Source: Butyricicoccus_B sp017886875
GTDB taxonomy: Bacteria; Bacillota; Clostridia; Oscillospirales; Butyricicoccaceae
DNA: 64,000 nt
NCBI GenBank assembly: GCA_963931655.1
Contig: OZ007036.1
Coordinates: 1,798,001-1,862,000 of the forward strand
Direction: 5' to 3'
Made by a program: the position numbers and the translations under genes. The notes beneath the pieces were generated by a model. It was given only the letters and a program-made list of their open reading frames with translations. It had not been told where the DNA came from and searched no databases. Positions 1 through 9,173 of this stretch are shown here, piece by piece. Within the stretch, counting starts at the first letter, position 1; every line of letters begins with the position of its first letter.

Positions 1-646
1 AGAAAGAGCTATAAATGAGGCAGGAGGCAAATATAACTGTGTGTTTTGGGGTGGTCATGAAGATGCTGAAAGAACATGTGTTATATTCTTTCCAGATTAT
101 ATGACAAAAGAAGATTGTTTGAAAAATAGTCCAATAGTTTTATTAAGGGCAGTTAAAAACCCACAAGATAATTTAACACATAGAGATTATTTAGGTTCTA
201 TTATGGGTATGCAGTTAAATAGAGATAGAATAGGTGATATTTTAGTGAGCTCTAATGGTGCTGAAATACTTGTAATGCAGGAAGTAGCCGAATTTATACA
301 AATGAATTTAGTACAAGCCGGAAGAAAACAAATATCAGTATCACCAAAACCATTAGAAGATTTAATAATACCTATAGAAAATCAAACAGAAGGCAGTGGT
401 TCAGTGGCTTCACTTAGGATTGATAGTATTATTTCATTAGTATTTAAACTTTCAAGGGGTGATGCTAAAGAGTATATTGAGAAAGGTATGGTTTTTGTAA
501 ATAATAAGCCATGTTTAAAAGCGGGTTTGGATATAAATATAGGTGACAGAATAACAGTAAGAACCAAAGGAAGATGCAAAATAACCGAGCTTGGTGGTCA
601 AAGTCGTAAAGGACGACAATTTGTAAATTATATCAAAAGTGTATAA
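1..646 (+). CDS. ylmH: YlmH-family S4 RNA-binding protein (5' end outside window)
   Basis: The reading frame is open from base 2 with no start, so the gene begins before the window; about 214 residues are present of a family that is usually near 255. The visible part holds the middle YlmH domain (around GGHEDAERTC and FPDY) and a C-terminal S4 RNA-binding domain (about the last 75 residues, with RLD/SRGDAKEYI-type helices and the VNNKP loop). YlmH lies in the division cluster near sepF/divIVA in many Firmicutes and is reported to act in ribosome-associated quality control of stalled 50S-peptidyl-tRNA. A GTG at 41 could be misread as the start, but coding sequence clearly continues upstream of it. 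Confidence 0.9.
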   Translation, partial: ERAINEAGGKYNCVFWGGHEDAERTCVIFFPDYMTKEDCLKNSPIVLLRAVKNPQDNLTHRDYLGSIMGMQLNRDRIGDILVSSNGAEILVMQEVAEFIQMNLVQAGRKQISVSPKPLEDLIIPIENQTEGSGSVASLRIDSIISLVFKLSRGDAKEYIEKGMVFVNNKPCLKAGLDINIGDRITVRTKGRCKITELGGQSRKGRQFVNYIKSV

Positions 647-670
647 TATATTAAGTTTAAGCTTAATGCA

Positions 671-699
671 TTGAAAAATATATGCTAAAAGTGTATAAT
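671..699 (+). promoter_or_regulatory. sigma-A-type promoter for SLH protein
   Basis: TTGAAA (671-676) and TATAAT (694-699) are separated by 17 bp, 35 bp ahead of the GTG start at 735. Confidence 0.7.
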
Positions 700-734
700 A
701 TAGCATGATGAAAAATAACTACGAGGTGATTTTT

Positions 735-3335
735 GTGAAAAAAAGAATACTTGCAGCAATCCTGTCTGCCTCTATTATAATAGGCACAATGCCGACGGCT
801 TTTGCTGCTAGTGATATAACTGGTCACTGGTCAGAAAAGTATATTACATATCTAAATGAGCAAGGTGTTATAAATCCAAATGCTCAAACAGGTAACTATA
901 CACCTAATGCCACTATAAGCCGTGCAGAATTTATTAGATATATAAATAGAGCATTTCATTTTACAGAAAAAGCTGAAATAAATTATACTGATGTTGATGA
1001 AGATGCTTGGTATTATCCAGAAATACAAATAGCTGAAAAATATGGCTATATAAATGGCGTAGGTAACAATAAAATGGACCCTGATGGTAGTATCACACGT
1101 GAACAAGCTACAACTATTATCGGTAGACTTTATAAAACAACTACAGCAGATGCAGTAAAACCTAGTCAGCTTTCATTTACTGATAAAGATAAAATAAATA
1201 CTTGGAGTGCTGGCTATATTTATGAAGCTGTAAAAAAAGGATATATCACAGGTTATCCTGAAGGCGATTTTAAACCACAAAATACTATAAGACGTTCCGA
1301 AATCGCTAAAATTCTGTATTCATATCTTGGTAATTCACTTAGCGAAGAAGGTGCAGAATATACAGGTGCCGATTTTAGAAATGATGTTGAAAATGTAACA
1401 ATTTCTGAAGGTTGTACGCTGTCTAATGCTGAAATAGGCGGAGATTTATATATAACAGAAGGTCTTGGTTCAGATAATGTTACATTAAGAAATGTATCAA
1501 TGACAGGTACACTTGTTATTTCAGGCGGTAATGTCACTCTTGAAAATGTAGATGCACCTACAGTTATTATTGCATCTTCTATGAACCGTTTGGTTGAGGT
1601 CACAGCAACAGGTAATACAAATGTTTCTTTAACAGAAATTCAAAGCACAGCTACATTAAAAGAAACAGGTCTTGATGTTTCAGCAGGTGGTTTTAGTGAT
1701 GCCTCTATCTCAGGTGGTTCATCTAGTACTGTAACTATTGATGGTAAGCTATGGAATGTTGATGTACTTGGAAACACATCTTTGATACTTTCTACCACAT
1801 CAGAAATTAATACCTTAAATATGAAAGCAGCAGGTAATGTAAGCGGATATGGTAAAATAGCTCAAGCTAATATTTCAGCAAATGGTTCTAATTTCTCTAT
1901 CACACCTGATAGTTACCAATTATCTGGTGGTGTTTCTGCAACTATAAACGGTAATGTGGTTAAATCAGAAACCGCTGTATCTATAACACCAGATAAGATA
2001 ACTTGGGATAAGGGAGCAGAGCAAACACAGGATTATTTTGATTTTGTGTTATCTCAGTCACCTACAACACTTGAAAAAGTTGAGCTTGAAGGCAAAAATC
2101 TAACTGTTGGCACAGATTATAGAACAACTGAAGACGGTATACGTTTATATGCTACATTCTTAAAAAGCATATCAACAGAAGGAAATTATGTGCTAGATTT
2201 AACATTCTCAGGTGGTGCAAAAGCAAAGTTAAATTTAACTATTGTTGATACTTCAAAAAATACTGTAACTCCAACAAGTGCTGTTTTTGATAAAAACCCT
2301 GCATCTGCAAATAATGGTAGCTTATATTTTACTATCACATCTGCAAAAGGCGTTTTACTTAACAATGTAACTGTGTCAGGTAAGACACTTACAATGGGTG
2401 ATGATTATGTTTATCAATCATCAACTGGTGTTGTAGAGATTAAATCAAGTTATTTAAACTCCAAAGGCATAGGAACATTTAATATAACATTTAATATGTC
2501 AAAAAATAATTCAGTTACTGCACAAGTTAATATTACTGACTCGACTCCAGTAAATGCACTTTCTTCTACACAGATTGATTTCGATGCAAATTCAGAAAGC
2601 ACAGAATATAATGATGTAAGTGTTAAGTTAAATGCTGCAAATAATGCAACACTTAAACAAATTGTTGCAGTTGGTACAGATAAAATACTTGATGAAGGTT
2701 GGCATTATACAATATCTTCTACAGGTGATGTTTTAATAAATAAATCAGCTCTTGCATCACTTGCATCTGATGGAAGAAGTTATATAGATTTACGTTTTGA
2801 GATGTCAGAGGGAGTAAATCCTGTTTTAAGAGTAAATTATGTAACTACTTATGCGGTTAGAGTAGCAATAACCGATGATTTGGGTTCAGCTGTAAAAAAT
2901 GCATCAGTAAATATAGCTCCTCAAGATAGCACAGATGAGTCAGCTTCAAAAGCACAAGAAAAAATAAGTGACTCATCAGGTATAGCAACATTTTATGTAA
3001 AAAAAGGTAATTATACTATAAGTGTTAGTGGTGCAAATTTTGAGAAAGTTACTAAAAATATAAATGTATCATACGCACAAAGTGTTAATATGAATGTAGA
3101 AATTGAGGAAACTGTTAAAATAGCAGTTACTGAAAGTTCAGGTGCTTATGTAAATGGTGCAGTTGTAACTTTGGATAATCAAACAGCTACAACTGGTGAA
3201 GATGGTATGGTATCATTTAATGTAAAACGTGGTGTGCATACTTTAACCGTTACAGCTGATGGTTACTCAACATATTCAAATAGAAATTTTGAAGTAAAAT
3301 CATCAATAACTCAAAGAGTTACCATGTCTAAATAA
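735..3335 (+). CDS. SLH-domain surface protein with CBM_X2-like repeats
   Basis: Secreted cell-surface protein of 866 residues. I chose the GTG at 735 because a GAGGTG ribosome site sits just upstream and the protein then opens with a standard signal peptide (MKKR, hydrophobic core, AFAA cleavage region). Three SLH domains follow (roughly residues 27-75, 85-140 and 145-200), which bind secondary cell-wall polymer. Next is a beta-rich repeat region (about 205-410), then three CBM_X2-like Ig modules (about 420-510, 515-610 and 615-710; the pattern FDKNPA...GTDY...I/LNxxFL is clear in the middle copy), and two carboxypeptidase-regulatory-like beta sandwiches at the C-terminus. It is probably a cell-wall-anchored adhesin or structural S-layer-type protein; no catalytic domain is visible. 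Confidence 0.85.
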   Translation: MKKRILAAILSASIIIGTMPTAFAASDITGHWSEKYITYLNEQGVINPNAQTGNYTPNATISRAEFIRYINRAFHFTEKAEINYTDVDEDAWYYPEIQIAEKYGYINGVGNNKMDPDGSITREQATTIIGRLYKTTTADAVKPSQLSFTDKDKINTWSAGYIYEAVKKGYITGYPEGDFKPQNTIRRSEIAKILYSYLGNSLSEEGAEYTGADFRNDVENVTISEGCTLSNAEIGGDLYITEGLGSDNVTLRNVSMTGTLVISGGNVTLENVDAPTVIIASSMNRLVEVTATGNTNVSLTEIQSTATLKETGLDVSAGGFSDASISGGSSSTVTIDGKLWNVDVLGNTSLILSTTSEINTLNMKAAGNVSGYGKIAQANISANGSNFSITPDSYQLSGGVSATINGNVVKSETAVSITPDKITWDKGAEQTQDYFDFVLSQSPTTLEKVELEGKNLTVGTDYRTTEDGIRLYATFLKSISTEGNYVLDLTFSGGAKAKLNLTIVDTSKNTVTPTSAVFDKNPASANNGSLYFTITSAKGVLLNNVTVSGKTLTMGDDYVYQSSTGVVEIKSSYLNSKGIGTFNITFNMSKNNSVTAQVNITDSTPVNALSSTQIDFDANSESTEYNDVSVKLNAANNATLKQIVAVGTDKILDEGWHYTISSTGDVLINKSALASLASDGRSYIDLRFEMSEGVNPVLRVNYVTTYAVRVAITDDLGSAVKNASVNIAPQDSTDESASKAQEKISDSSGIATFYVKKGNYTISVSGANFEKVTKNINVSYAQSVNMNVEIEETVKIAVTESSGAYVNGAVVTLDNQTATTGEDGMVSFNVKRGVHTLTVTADGYSTYSNRNFEVKSSITQRVTMSK

Positions 3336-3340
3336 AAATT

Positions 3341-3372
3341 AAAACTCCAAGGTTTAGCCTTGGAGTTTTTTT
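3341..3372 (+). terminator. bidirectional rho-independent terminator
   Basis: A 12-bp stem (AAAACTCCAAGG with its complement) and a 5-nt loop are followed by a T run. The A run on the left arm lets it also serve the convergent AlkD-like gene, whose stop codon lies inside the hairpin. Confidence 0.9.
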
Positions 3373-4037
3373 ATCCTTAAAGTTTTTAAAAATATCTTTT
3401 GTTCATTGCTTATTCTATGACTATCTATTGCTTTTTGAATTGCCTTTTGATGTGTAAATTTATCCAGTTTTTGCTCTGTTATGTACTTAATAGCAAAGTC
3501 ATATTGTTTTGTAAGAGCTTCAGCAAAATACCATGCAACCATCATTTTAACATAATATTCTTCATTTTTTATATTGCATACTAGGTCTAAATATTCTGTT
3601 TTAAACATATCATCAAGATAGTAACGCAAAAGTACGCCTATTGCAAATCTTATATGATATGTTTTACCTGAATTAAGCCATACTTTGACCTGATCTATAA
3701 GATTTTCAGGGTGTTTTTTGAAAAGCTTTGGATTTAATAAATCACAAGTTGCCCAATTATCAACATAATCTAAAAATTTTGATAATTCAGCTATTAGTTT
3801 ATCATAATCTTTAATATTACAAATTATAAGCCCATGAAGATTATTTTCTTCATAATATTTATGAGGTAAATCAGATAGGTTAAAATTATATTCTTTTATT
3901 TGTTTTGAAAGTTTTCTAAGCTTAGGCATTCTAACGCCAATAACTGTATTAGGGTCTATATTTGGTATAAGTTTGCAAGTAAACTCTTTATATGAAATAT
4001 CTTGTAATGAAAAAAGCTTTTTTTGTATATCAGTCAT
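3354..4037 (-). CDS. AlkD-like DNA alkylation repair protein
   Basis: A 227-residue all-helical HEAT-like repeat protein of the DNA alkylation repair family (AlkC/AlkD type), predicted to excise alkylated purines as a glycosylase. Family landmarks include VRMPKLRKL near residue 36, the DNWATCDLL segment near 92, the repeat with RFAIGVLLRYY near 130 and WYFAEAL near 168. The start has an AGGAG site 8 bases upstream. It lies 53 bp downstream of purL on the same strand, but a strong terminator separates them, so it relies on read-through or a promoter I cannot see. Substrate is inferred from the family only. Confidence 0.85.
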   Translation of the reverse strand: MTDIQKKLFSLQDISYKEFTCKLIPNIDPNTVIGVRMPKLRKLSKQIKEYNFNLSDLPHKYYEENNLHGLIICNIKDYDKLIAELSKFLDYVDNWATCDLLNPKLFKKHPENLIDQVKVWLNSGKTYHIRFAIGVLLRYYLDDMFKTEYLDLVCNIKNEEYYVKMMVAWYFAEALTKQYDFAIKYITEQKLDKFTHQKAIQKAIDSHRISNEQKIFLKTLRIKKLQG

Positions 4038-4056
4038 ATAAATTCTCCTAAAAATG

Positions 4057-4087
4057 AAAAAGATGCAGTTTAAAACTGCATCTTTTT
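4057..4087 (-). terminator. terminator after purL
   Basis: A near-perfect palindrome (AAAAAGATGCAGTT paired with its complement) ends in a T run on the minus strand. It stands between purL and the AlkD-like gene. Confidence 0.85.
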
Positions 4088-4090
4088 AAA

Positions 4091-7000
4091 TTATTTAAAG
4101 TACTTTACGCCACTTTCAAATAGAGGCTGATATTTATTACCATAAATATTACGACCAACATAAGGGGTGTAACGTTCAGTGTGTCCCATCTTACCAAGCA
4201 CACGACCATCTGGAGAAGTAATACCTTCTATTGCACACATAGAACCATTAGGGTTATAAGCAATATCCATAGATGGATTGCCGTTAAGGTCGGTGTATTG
4301 GAATGCAACTTGACCATTTGTAATAAGTGAGTCAATAACATTTTGAGGTGCTACAAAACGACCTTCACCGTGAGAAATTGCAATAGAATGTAAATCGCCA
4401 ACTTCACAGCATGATAGCCAAGGGCTTTTTACAGATGCAATACGAGTTGTTACATAAGATGACTGGTGACGACCAATTAAATTAAATGTTAAAGTTGGGT
4501 CATTTTCGGTCATTTGGTCACGAATTTCACCATAAGGCACTAAACCAAGCTTAATAAGTGCTTGGAAACCGTTACAAATACCAAGCATTAAGCCATCACG
4601 CTTATGTAGTAAGTTGTGAATTTCTTCCTTGAGTTCTGGGTTTCTTAGGAATGAGGCGATAAACTTACCAGAACCATCAGGCTCATCACCACCAGAGAAA
4701 CCACCTGGTAAAATCATCATTTGAGCGTTAGAGATAGCCTTTTTAAGCTGCTCAGCAGACTCAGAAAGTGCATCAGCAGAGAAGTTGCGAACAACTACAA
4801 TTTCAGCCTTACCACCAGCAGTTTCAACAGCCTTTGCAGTATCATATTCACAGTTTGTTCCAGGGAATACAGGAATAACTGCAAGAGGTTTTGCATTTTT
4901 AATAGCTGGTGCAGATATATTACGCTCAGTGTAAGAAATAGTTTTTAGTTTATCATCATAAGCAGGTGCTTTTGTAGGGAATACACTTTCAAGACGTCCT
5001 TCAAATGCAGTTTTAAGCTCATCAAGAGCGATTTCTTCGCCACAAATTGAAATAGCTTGAGCTTCAACTGTTTGACCAACCTTCCAAGCATGAGCAAGCT
5101 CGGTTGTAGTTTCAATTAAAATACCGCCAAAATTCTTTAAGAATAGTGCATCAACTGGGAAAGAATTGTCAAATTCAAAGCCGATATCATTACCTATTGC
5201 CATTTTGCAGATACCTTCAGCAACGCCACCAGTAGATAATGCCCAAGCAGAAACAGCAGTACCATCAGAAATCATGCGGTAAGCATCTTCCCAAGTGGAT
5301 TTAATAGTTTCATAATCTGGTGAACCATCTTCATTATATGCAGCATCAAGCAGATATACATAGTTACCAGCAGACTTAAACTCAGGGGAGATAAGTTTAT
5401 CTGCATCATGTGGAACAATAGCAAAAGAAACAAGTGTTGGTGGAACGTCCATGTCATCAAATGAACCAGACATAGAGTCTTTACCACCGATTGCACCCAA
5501 ACATAGCTCCTCTTGTGCAGTATAAGCACCTAAAAGTGCAGAAAGAGGTTTACCAAAACGCTTAGGGTCTTTACCTAAACGCTCGAAATACTCCTGGAAT
5601 GTTAAATATGCATCTTCATATTTACAGCCGGCTGCAACAAGCTTTGCAACAGATTCAATAACAGCAGCAGATGCACCTAAAAATGGGTTTTGCTCAGTAT
5701 AGTAAGGGTCAAAACCATATGCCATAACAGATGCAGTTGCAGCCTGTCCGCTTTGTACTGGAAGTGTAGCAGCCATAACCTGTGCAGGTGTAAGTTGATT
5801 TTTACCACCAAATGGCATAAATACAGAGCTCGCACCGATTGAGCCATCAAAACGTTCTACAAGACCACGTTCAAGACAGATATTTAGTGAAGAAGCATGA
5901 TTTAATAGCTTTTGCTTTATTGTTTCACCATCTGGAGTTCTTTCGATAGATGGTGCAGGCATAGCATCAATATGTGCATCAACATGCTTTGCACAGCCAT
6001 TTGTATTTAAAAAGTCACGGGAAACATCAGCTATATATTTGCCGTTCCACTTCATACGCAGACGGTTTGTATCAGTTACAACAGCAACCTTAACAGCTTC
6101 TATATTTTCCTTTGCAGCTTCAGCAATAAAGCGGTCAGCATCTTCTACATGAACTACAACAGCCATACGCTCTTGTGACTCAGAAATAGCAAGTTCTGTG
6201 CCATCAAGACCATCATATTTTTTAGGTACAGCATTTAGGTCGATATCAAGACCATCTGCAAGTTCACCAATAGCAACAGATACACCGCCTGCACCAAAGT
6301 CATTACAACGACGTATCATCTTTGTAACTTTGGCATTGCGGAATAAACGCTGGATTTTGCGTTCCTCTGGTGGGTTACCCTTTTGAACTTCTGCACCACA
6401 GGTTTCAAGTGAAGTTTCTGTATGCTTTTTGGAAGAACCAGTAGCACCACCACAGCCATCACGACCGGTTTTACCACCAAGTAAAATAACAATATCGCCA
6501 GCCTCAGGAACTTCACGAATTACATTTTCCGCAGGAGCAGCACCTACAACAGCACCGATTTCCATACGTTTCGCAACATATCCAGGGTGATAGATTTCAT
6601 GTACAAGACCAGTTGCAAGCCCTATCTGGTTACCATAAGACGCATAACCAGCAGCAGCAGTGGTACAAAGCTTACGCTGAGGAAGTTTATAAGGTAAAGT
6701 TTCAGACAGAGGCACAGTTGGGTCACCTGCACCAGTTACACGCATAGCCTGATACACATATGAGCGACCAGAAAGCGGGTCACGAATAGCACCACCAAGA
6801 CAAGTGGCAGCACCACCAAACGGTTCAATCTCGGTTGGGTGATTGTGAGTTTCATTTTTAAACATTAACAGCCAGTCTTCAAGACGCTGTGAACCATCAG
6901 CATCATTAACTTTAACCTTGATTTTAATAGAACAAGCATTGATTTCTTCTGACTCGTCAATATTCTTTAAATAGCCACGTTTTTTAAGCACCTTTGCAGC

Positions 7001-7837
7001 AGCAGTAGCAATATCCATAAGGGTTACAGGACGCTTTGCAGCTTTTTCTTCACCGTAAACCTCTGTTCTAGCTGCAAGATAGCGTTCAAATGCAGCTTGA
7101 ACCATTGGGTCATCAATCACTGTGTTATCAATTTCGGTTAAGAAAGTTGTATGTCGGCAATGGTCAGACCAATATGTATCAACCATACGAACTTCAGTGA
7201 TTGTTGGATTGCGTTTTTCTTCATTAGCAAAGTAGTTTTGTAGGAACTTTAGGTCATCTAAATCCATTGCAAGCCCTAAATTTGACAGCATTTCAGAAAG
7301 TGCAGCTTCGTCCATTGAAATAAAACCATCAATGGTATCAACTTCAGTTGGAATTTCATAGACTGCTTTTAGTGTTTTTGGCTTGTCCATAGAAGCTTCT
7401 CTTGCTTCAACAGGGTTAATAAGGTAAGAGCGAACTTTATTCATTTCCTCATCTGTGAGTTTGCCCTCAAGCACATAAATTTTAGCTGCTGAAACATTAG
7501 GACGGTTTTCGCCAGTGAGTAACTGAACACATTGTGCACAAGAGTCTGCACGCTGGTCAAATTGTCCTGGAAGTGGTTCTACTGCCAAAATAGAGTAATC
7601 GCCCTTGGATTGTGGGAAGAATTCGTCATAGCATACATCTGCCATCGGCTCGGAAAAAACAATGTGTTTTGCTTTTTCATAAATTTCATCAGATACGCCT
7701 TCTATATCATATCTGCAAAGATAACGTACACCAGTTAAATTTTTAATCTCTAACTGGTTAACAAGTGTATCGAATAGTCCTTTTGCCTCTACATCAAAGG
7801 TTGGACGCTTCTCAGAATAACAACGGTATACTGCCAT
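4091..7837 (-). CDS. purL: phosphoribosylformylglycinamidine synthase (single chain)
   Basis: FGAM synthase of 1248 residues for step four of purine synthesis: FGAR, glutamine and ATP give FGAM. It is the single-chain form, with the PurS-like, synthetase and glutaminase parts fused, unlike the separate PurS/PurQ/PurL of Bacillus. An N-terminal PurS-like part (about 1-150) is followed by the AIRS-fold synthetase halves (NETHNHPTEIEPFGGAAT near 330; GGKDSMSGSF near 785) and a class I glutaminase domain (about 980-1248) with nucleophile Cys in GICNGFQ and the later SHGEGRF histidine. The AAAGGAG site sits 8 bases before ATG. No other pur gene is adjacent. Confidence 0.95.
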   Translation of the reverse strand: MAVYRCYSEKRPTFDVEAKGLFDTLVNQLEIKNLTGVRYLCRYDIEGVSDEIYEKAKHIVFSEPMADVCYDEFFPQSKGDYSILAVEPLPGQFDQRADSCAQCVQLLTGENRPNVSAAKIYVLEGKLTDEEMNKVRSYLINPVEAREASMDKPKTLKAVYEIPTEVDTIDGFISMDEAALSEMLSNLGLAMDLDDLKFLQNYFANEEKRNPTITEVRMVDTYWSDHCRHTTFLTEIDNTVIDDPMVQAAFERYLAARTEVYGEEKAAKRPVTLMDIATAAAKVLKKRGYLKNIDESEEINACSIKIKVKVNDADGSQRLEDWLLMFKNETHNHPTEIEPFGGAATCLGGAIRDPLSGRSYVYQAMRVTGAGDPTVPLSETLPYKLPQRKLCTTAAAGYASYGNQIGLATGLVHEIYHPGYVAKRMEIGAVVGAAPAENVIREVPEAGDIVILLGGKTGRDGCGGATGSSKKHTETSLETCGAEVQKGNPPEERKIQRLFRNAKVTKMIRRCNDFGAGGVSVAIGELADGLDIDLNAVPKKYDGLDGTELAISESQERMAVVVHVEDADRFIAEAAKENIEAVKVAVVTDTNRLRMKWNGKYIADVSRDFLNTNGCAKHVDAHIDAMPAPSIERTPDGETIKQKLLNHASSLNICLERGLVERFDGSIGASSVFMPFGGKNQLTPAQVMAATLPVQSGQAATASVMAYGFDPYYTEQNPFLGASAAVIESVAKLVAAGCKYEDAYLTFQEYFERLGKDPKRFGKPLSALLGAYTAQEELCLGAIGGKDSMSGSFDDMDVPPTLVSFAIVPHDADKLISPEFKSAGNYVYLLDAAYNEDGSPDYETIKSTWEDAYRMISDGTAVSAWALSTGGVAEGICKMAIGNDIGFEFDNSFPVDALFLKNFGGILIETTTELAHAWKVGQTVEAQAISICGEEIALDELKTAFEGRLESVFPTKAPAYDDKLKTISYTERNISAPAIKNAKPLAVIPVFPGTNCEYDTAKAVETAGGKAEIVVVRNFSADALSESAEQLKKAISNAQMMILPGGFSGGDEPDGSGKFIASFLRNPELKEEIHNLLHKRDGLMLGICNGFQALIKLGLVPYGEIRDQMTENDPTLTFNLIGRHQSSYVTTRIASVKSPWLSCCEVGDLHSIAISHGEGRFVAPQNVIDSLITNGQVAFQYTDLNGNPSMDIAYNPNGSMCAIEGITSPDGRVLGKMGHTERYTPYVGRNIYGNKYQPLFESGVKYFK

Positions 7838-7937
7838 GGTGAACTCCTTTAACGTTCTGAATTTGGTCGAATAGACAATAAAAAATCGGGTAAAACCTTA
7901 TTTTTTCGCCTTAGACCATCATTTTTCTAACAATAAT
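7838..7937 (-). other. purL 5' leader
   Basis: About 90 nt of transcribed leader lie between the predicted purL promoter and its start. I looked for a guanine/adenine riboswitch core or a clear PurR box and found neither. Only A/T-rich weak pairing around 7885-7910 is visible. Confidence 0.4.
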
Positions 7938-7966
7938 ATCATACAGCATTGTAAACTTTCAATCAA
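7938..7966 (-). promoter_or_regulatory. promoter for purL
   Basis: On the minus strand, TTGATT (7961-7966) and TATGAT (7938-7943) are separated by 17 bp. Confidence 0.65.
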
Positions 7967-7988
7967 GCGATAAATTGACAAAACCGCA

Positions 7989-8016
7989 TTGAAATTCCTG
8001 CCCACTCGTGTATAAT
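7989..8016 (+). promoter_or_regulatory. upstream promoter of the rpe region
   Basis: TTGAAA (7989-7994) and TATAAT (8011-8016) have a 16-bp spacer. Transcription would start near 8023, right before the hairpin at 8028-8062. Confidence 0.55.
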
Positions 8017-8027
8017 TTAATCAAAGG

Positions 8028-8062
8028 GGGCAGACAATAAGCAGTTTTTTTATCGTCTGCCC
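8028..8062 (+). repeat. inverted repeat in the rpe leader
   Basis: A 13-bp stem (GGGCAGACAATAA and its complement, one A-C mismatch) has a 9-nt loop. No T run follows on either strand, so it is not a simple terminator. It would form the very 5' end of a transcript from the 7989-8016 promoter. Confidence 0.6.
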
Positions 8063-8074
8063 TATATATAAAAA

Positions 8075-8110
8075 GCAAATATTTGCTTGTAAATTATATT
8101 ATGCTATAAT
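8075..8110 (+). promoter_or_regulatory. second rpe promoter with overlapping palindrome
   Basis: TTGCTT (8083-8088) and TATAAT (8105-8110) have a 16-bp spacer. The perfect palindrome GCAAATATTTGC (8075-8086) covers most of the -35 element, a position typical of a repressor operator. This is inference from position only. Confidence 0.5.
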
Positions 8111-8148
8111 TTATAAAAAGGTTAATGTATGGAGAGGAATACAAACTT

Positions 8149-8832
8149 ATGAAAATCAAACTTTGTCCATCTATTTTATCTGCTGACTTTGCAAACCTTG
8201 CAAGAGATGTTAAACTTGCGGTTGACGCAGGTGCGGATTACATTCATGTAGATGTTATGGACGGTCATTTTGTGCCTAATATTTCGCTTGGTGTGCCTGT
8301 GTTAAAATCACTTAGAGCTGCTACAAATGCGGTTTTAGATGTACATTTAATGATTGAAAACCCAGACCAGTATATTGATGATTTTATTAAAGCGGGTGCA
8401 GATATTTTAAGTGTTCATTATGAAGCAAATGGTGATACATTAGAGCAGCTTAAAAAAATTAAAAATGCAGGAATAAAAGCCGCTTGTGTAATTAAGCCAA
8501 AAACACCTGTTGAGGTTTTACTTCCACTACTTCCATATTGTGATATGGTGCTAATTATGACTGTTGAACCAGGTTTTGGTGGTCAAGGCTTTATTCCTGA
8601 AAGCATTGATAGAATTAAATATGTAAGAAAAGTTATAAATGAAAATAATTATAACTGTGAACTTGAAATTGATGGCGGTGCAAAAATAACAAATTCGGCT
8701 GATATTGTGGCAGCAGGTGCAAATGTTATTGTGGCAGGTTCGGCTGTTTTTGAAGGCGATATTGAAAAAAATGTAAAGGCATTCTATGAAGTTTTTGAAA
8801 AAGGCATAGAAAAAGCCGATTGGATAAAGTAA
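8149..8832 (+). CDS. rpe: ribulose-phosphate 3-epimerase
   Basis: TIM-barrel epimerase of 227 residues that interconverts ribulose-5-phosphate and xylulose-5-phosphate in the pentose phosphate pathway. Family signatures are clear: SILSADF near the N-terminus, the metal-binding HVDVMDGHFVPN segment, VHLMI, TVEPGFGGQGF and the phosphate-binding EIDGG and AGSAVF motifs. I chose the ATG at 8149, 11 bases after a GGAGAGG site, over an in-frame ATG at 8125 that precedes that site. In Bacillus rpe often sits beside the prkC/rsgA genes; here it stands alone. Confidence 0.95.
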   Translation: MKIKLCPSILSADFANLARDVKLAVDAGADYIHVDVMDGHFVPNISLGVPVLKSLRAATNAVLDVHLMIENPDQYIDDFIKAGADILSVHYEANGDTLEQLKKIKNAGIKAACVIKPKTPVEVLLPLLPYCDMVLIMTVEPGFGGQGFIPESIDRIKYVRKVINENNYNCELEIDGGAKITNSADIVAAGANVIVAGSAVFEGDIEKNVKAFYEVFEKGIEKADWIK

Positions 8833-8839
8833 AAAGAAT

Positions 8840-8873
8840 AATCCGCAGAGGGTTAAAACTTTGCGGATTTTTT
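8840..8873 (+). terminator. terminator after rpe
   Basis: An 11-bp stem (AATCCGCAGAG side, one G-T pair) is followed by a T run. The lysO start is only 19 bp further on, so lysO probably depends on leak-through. Confidence 0.8.
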
Positions 8874-8891
8874 ATTTGTGGGGGTTTTTTA

Positions 8892-9173
8892 ATGGAAATT
8901 TTAATTTTTATGCTTATTGGTGTGTTAATTGGTCGCTTTTGCTTTCCAAAGAAACTAAAAAAGCTAAATGAGAAAATGCAAGTTGTTATGACTATGTTGC
9001 TTATTTTCGCTATGGGCGTAATGCTTGGCAGACGTGAAAATTTAATAAATGAGCTTTCAAGCTTAGGGTTTAAAAGCCTTGTATTTTGTCTTATACCAAC
9101 TATTTTAAGCACAATTATTGTATATTTCTTAACAGAAAGATTTTTTGATAGAGATAAAAAGGAGGATAAATAA
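8892..9173 (+). CDS. LysO-type lysine exporter, N-terminal part
   Basis: A 93-residue protein with about three hydrophobic helices, matching the N-terminal domain of the lysine exporter LysO (DUF340 family), which is a single chain of about 300 residues in E. coli. The ATG at 8892 is preceded by a poor G-rich site (GTGGGGG). It ends in a Lys/Asp-rich tail, and its stop codon directly abuts the start of the second part, so the two are surely co-translated. Function as half of a split exporter is inferred from family and context. Confidence 0.75.
   Translation: MEILIFMLIGVLIGRFCFPKKLKKLNEKMQVVMTMLLIFAMGVMLGRRENLINELSSLGFKSLVFCLIPTILSTIIVYFLTERFFDRDKKEDK

Noticed and set aside
41..43. GTG as the start of ylmH
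   Set aside because: Coding sequence typical of the family continues upstream to base 2 without a stop, so the gene is cut by the window edge.
633..702. Repeated AAAAGTGTATAATATA motif (two copies) as a mobile or regulatory repeat
   Set aside because: One copy is the end of ylmH and the other the SLH promoter; only 16 bases agree, too short and A/T rich to mean more.
7838..7960. Purine riboswitch before purL
   Set aside because: No three-way-junction core or conserved loop residues are visible; the leader is short and A/T rich.
8028..8062. Hairpin as rho-independent terminator of a small RNA
   Set aside because: No T run follows the stem on either strand.
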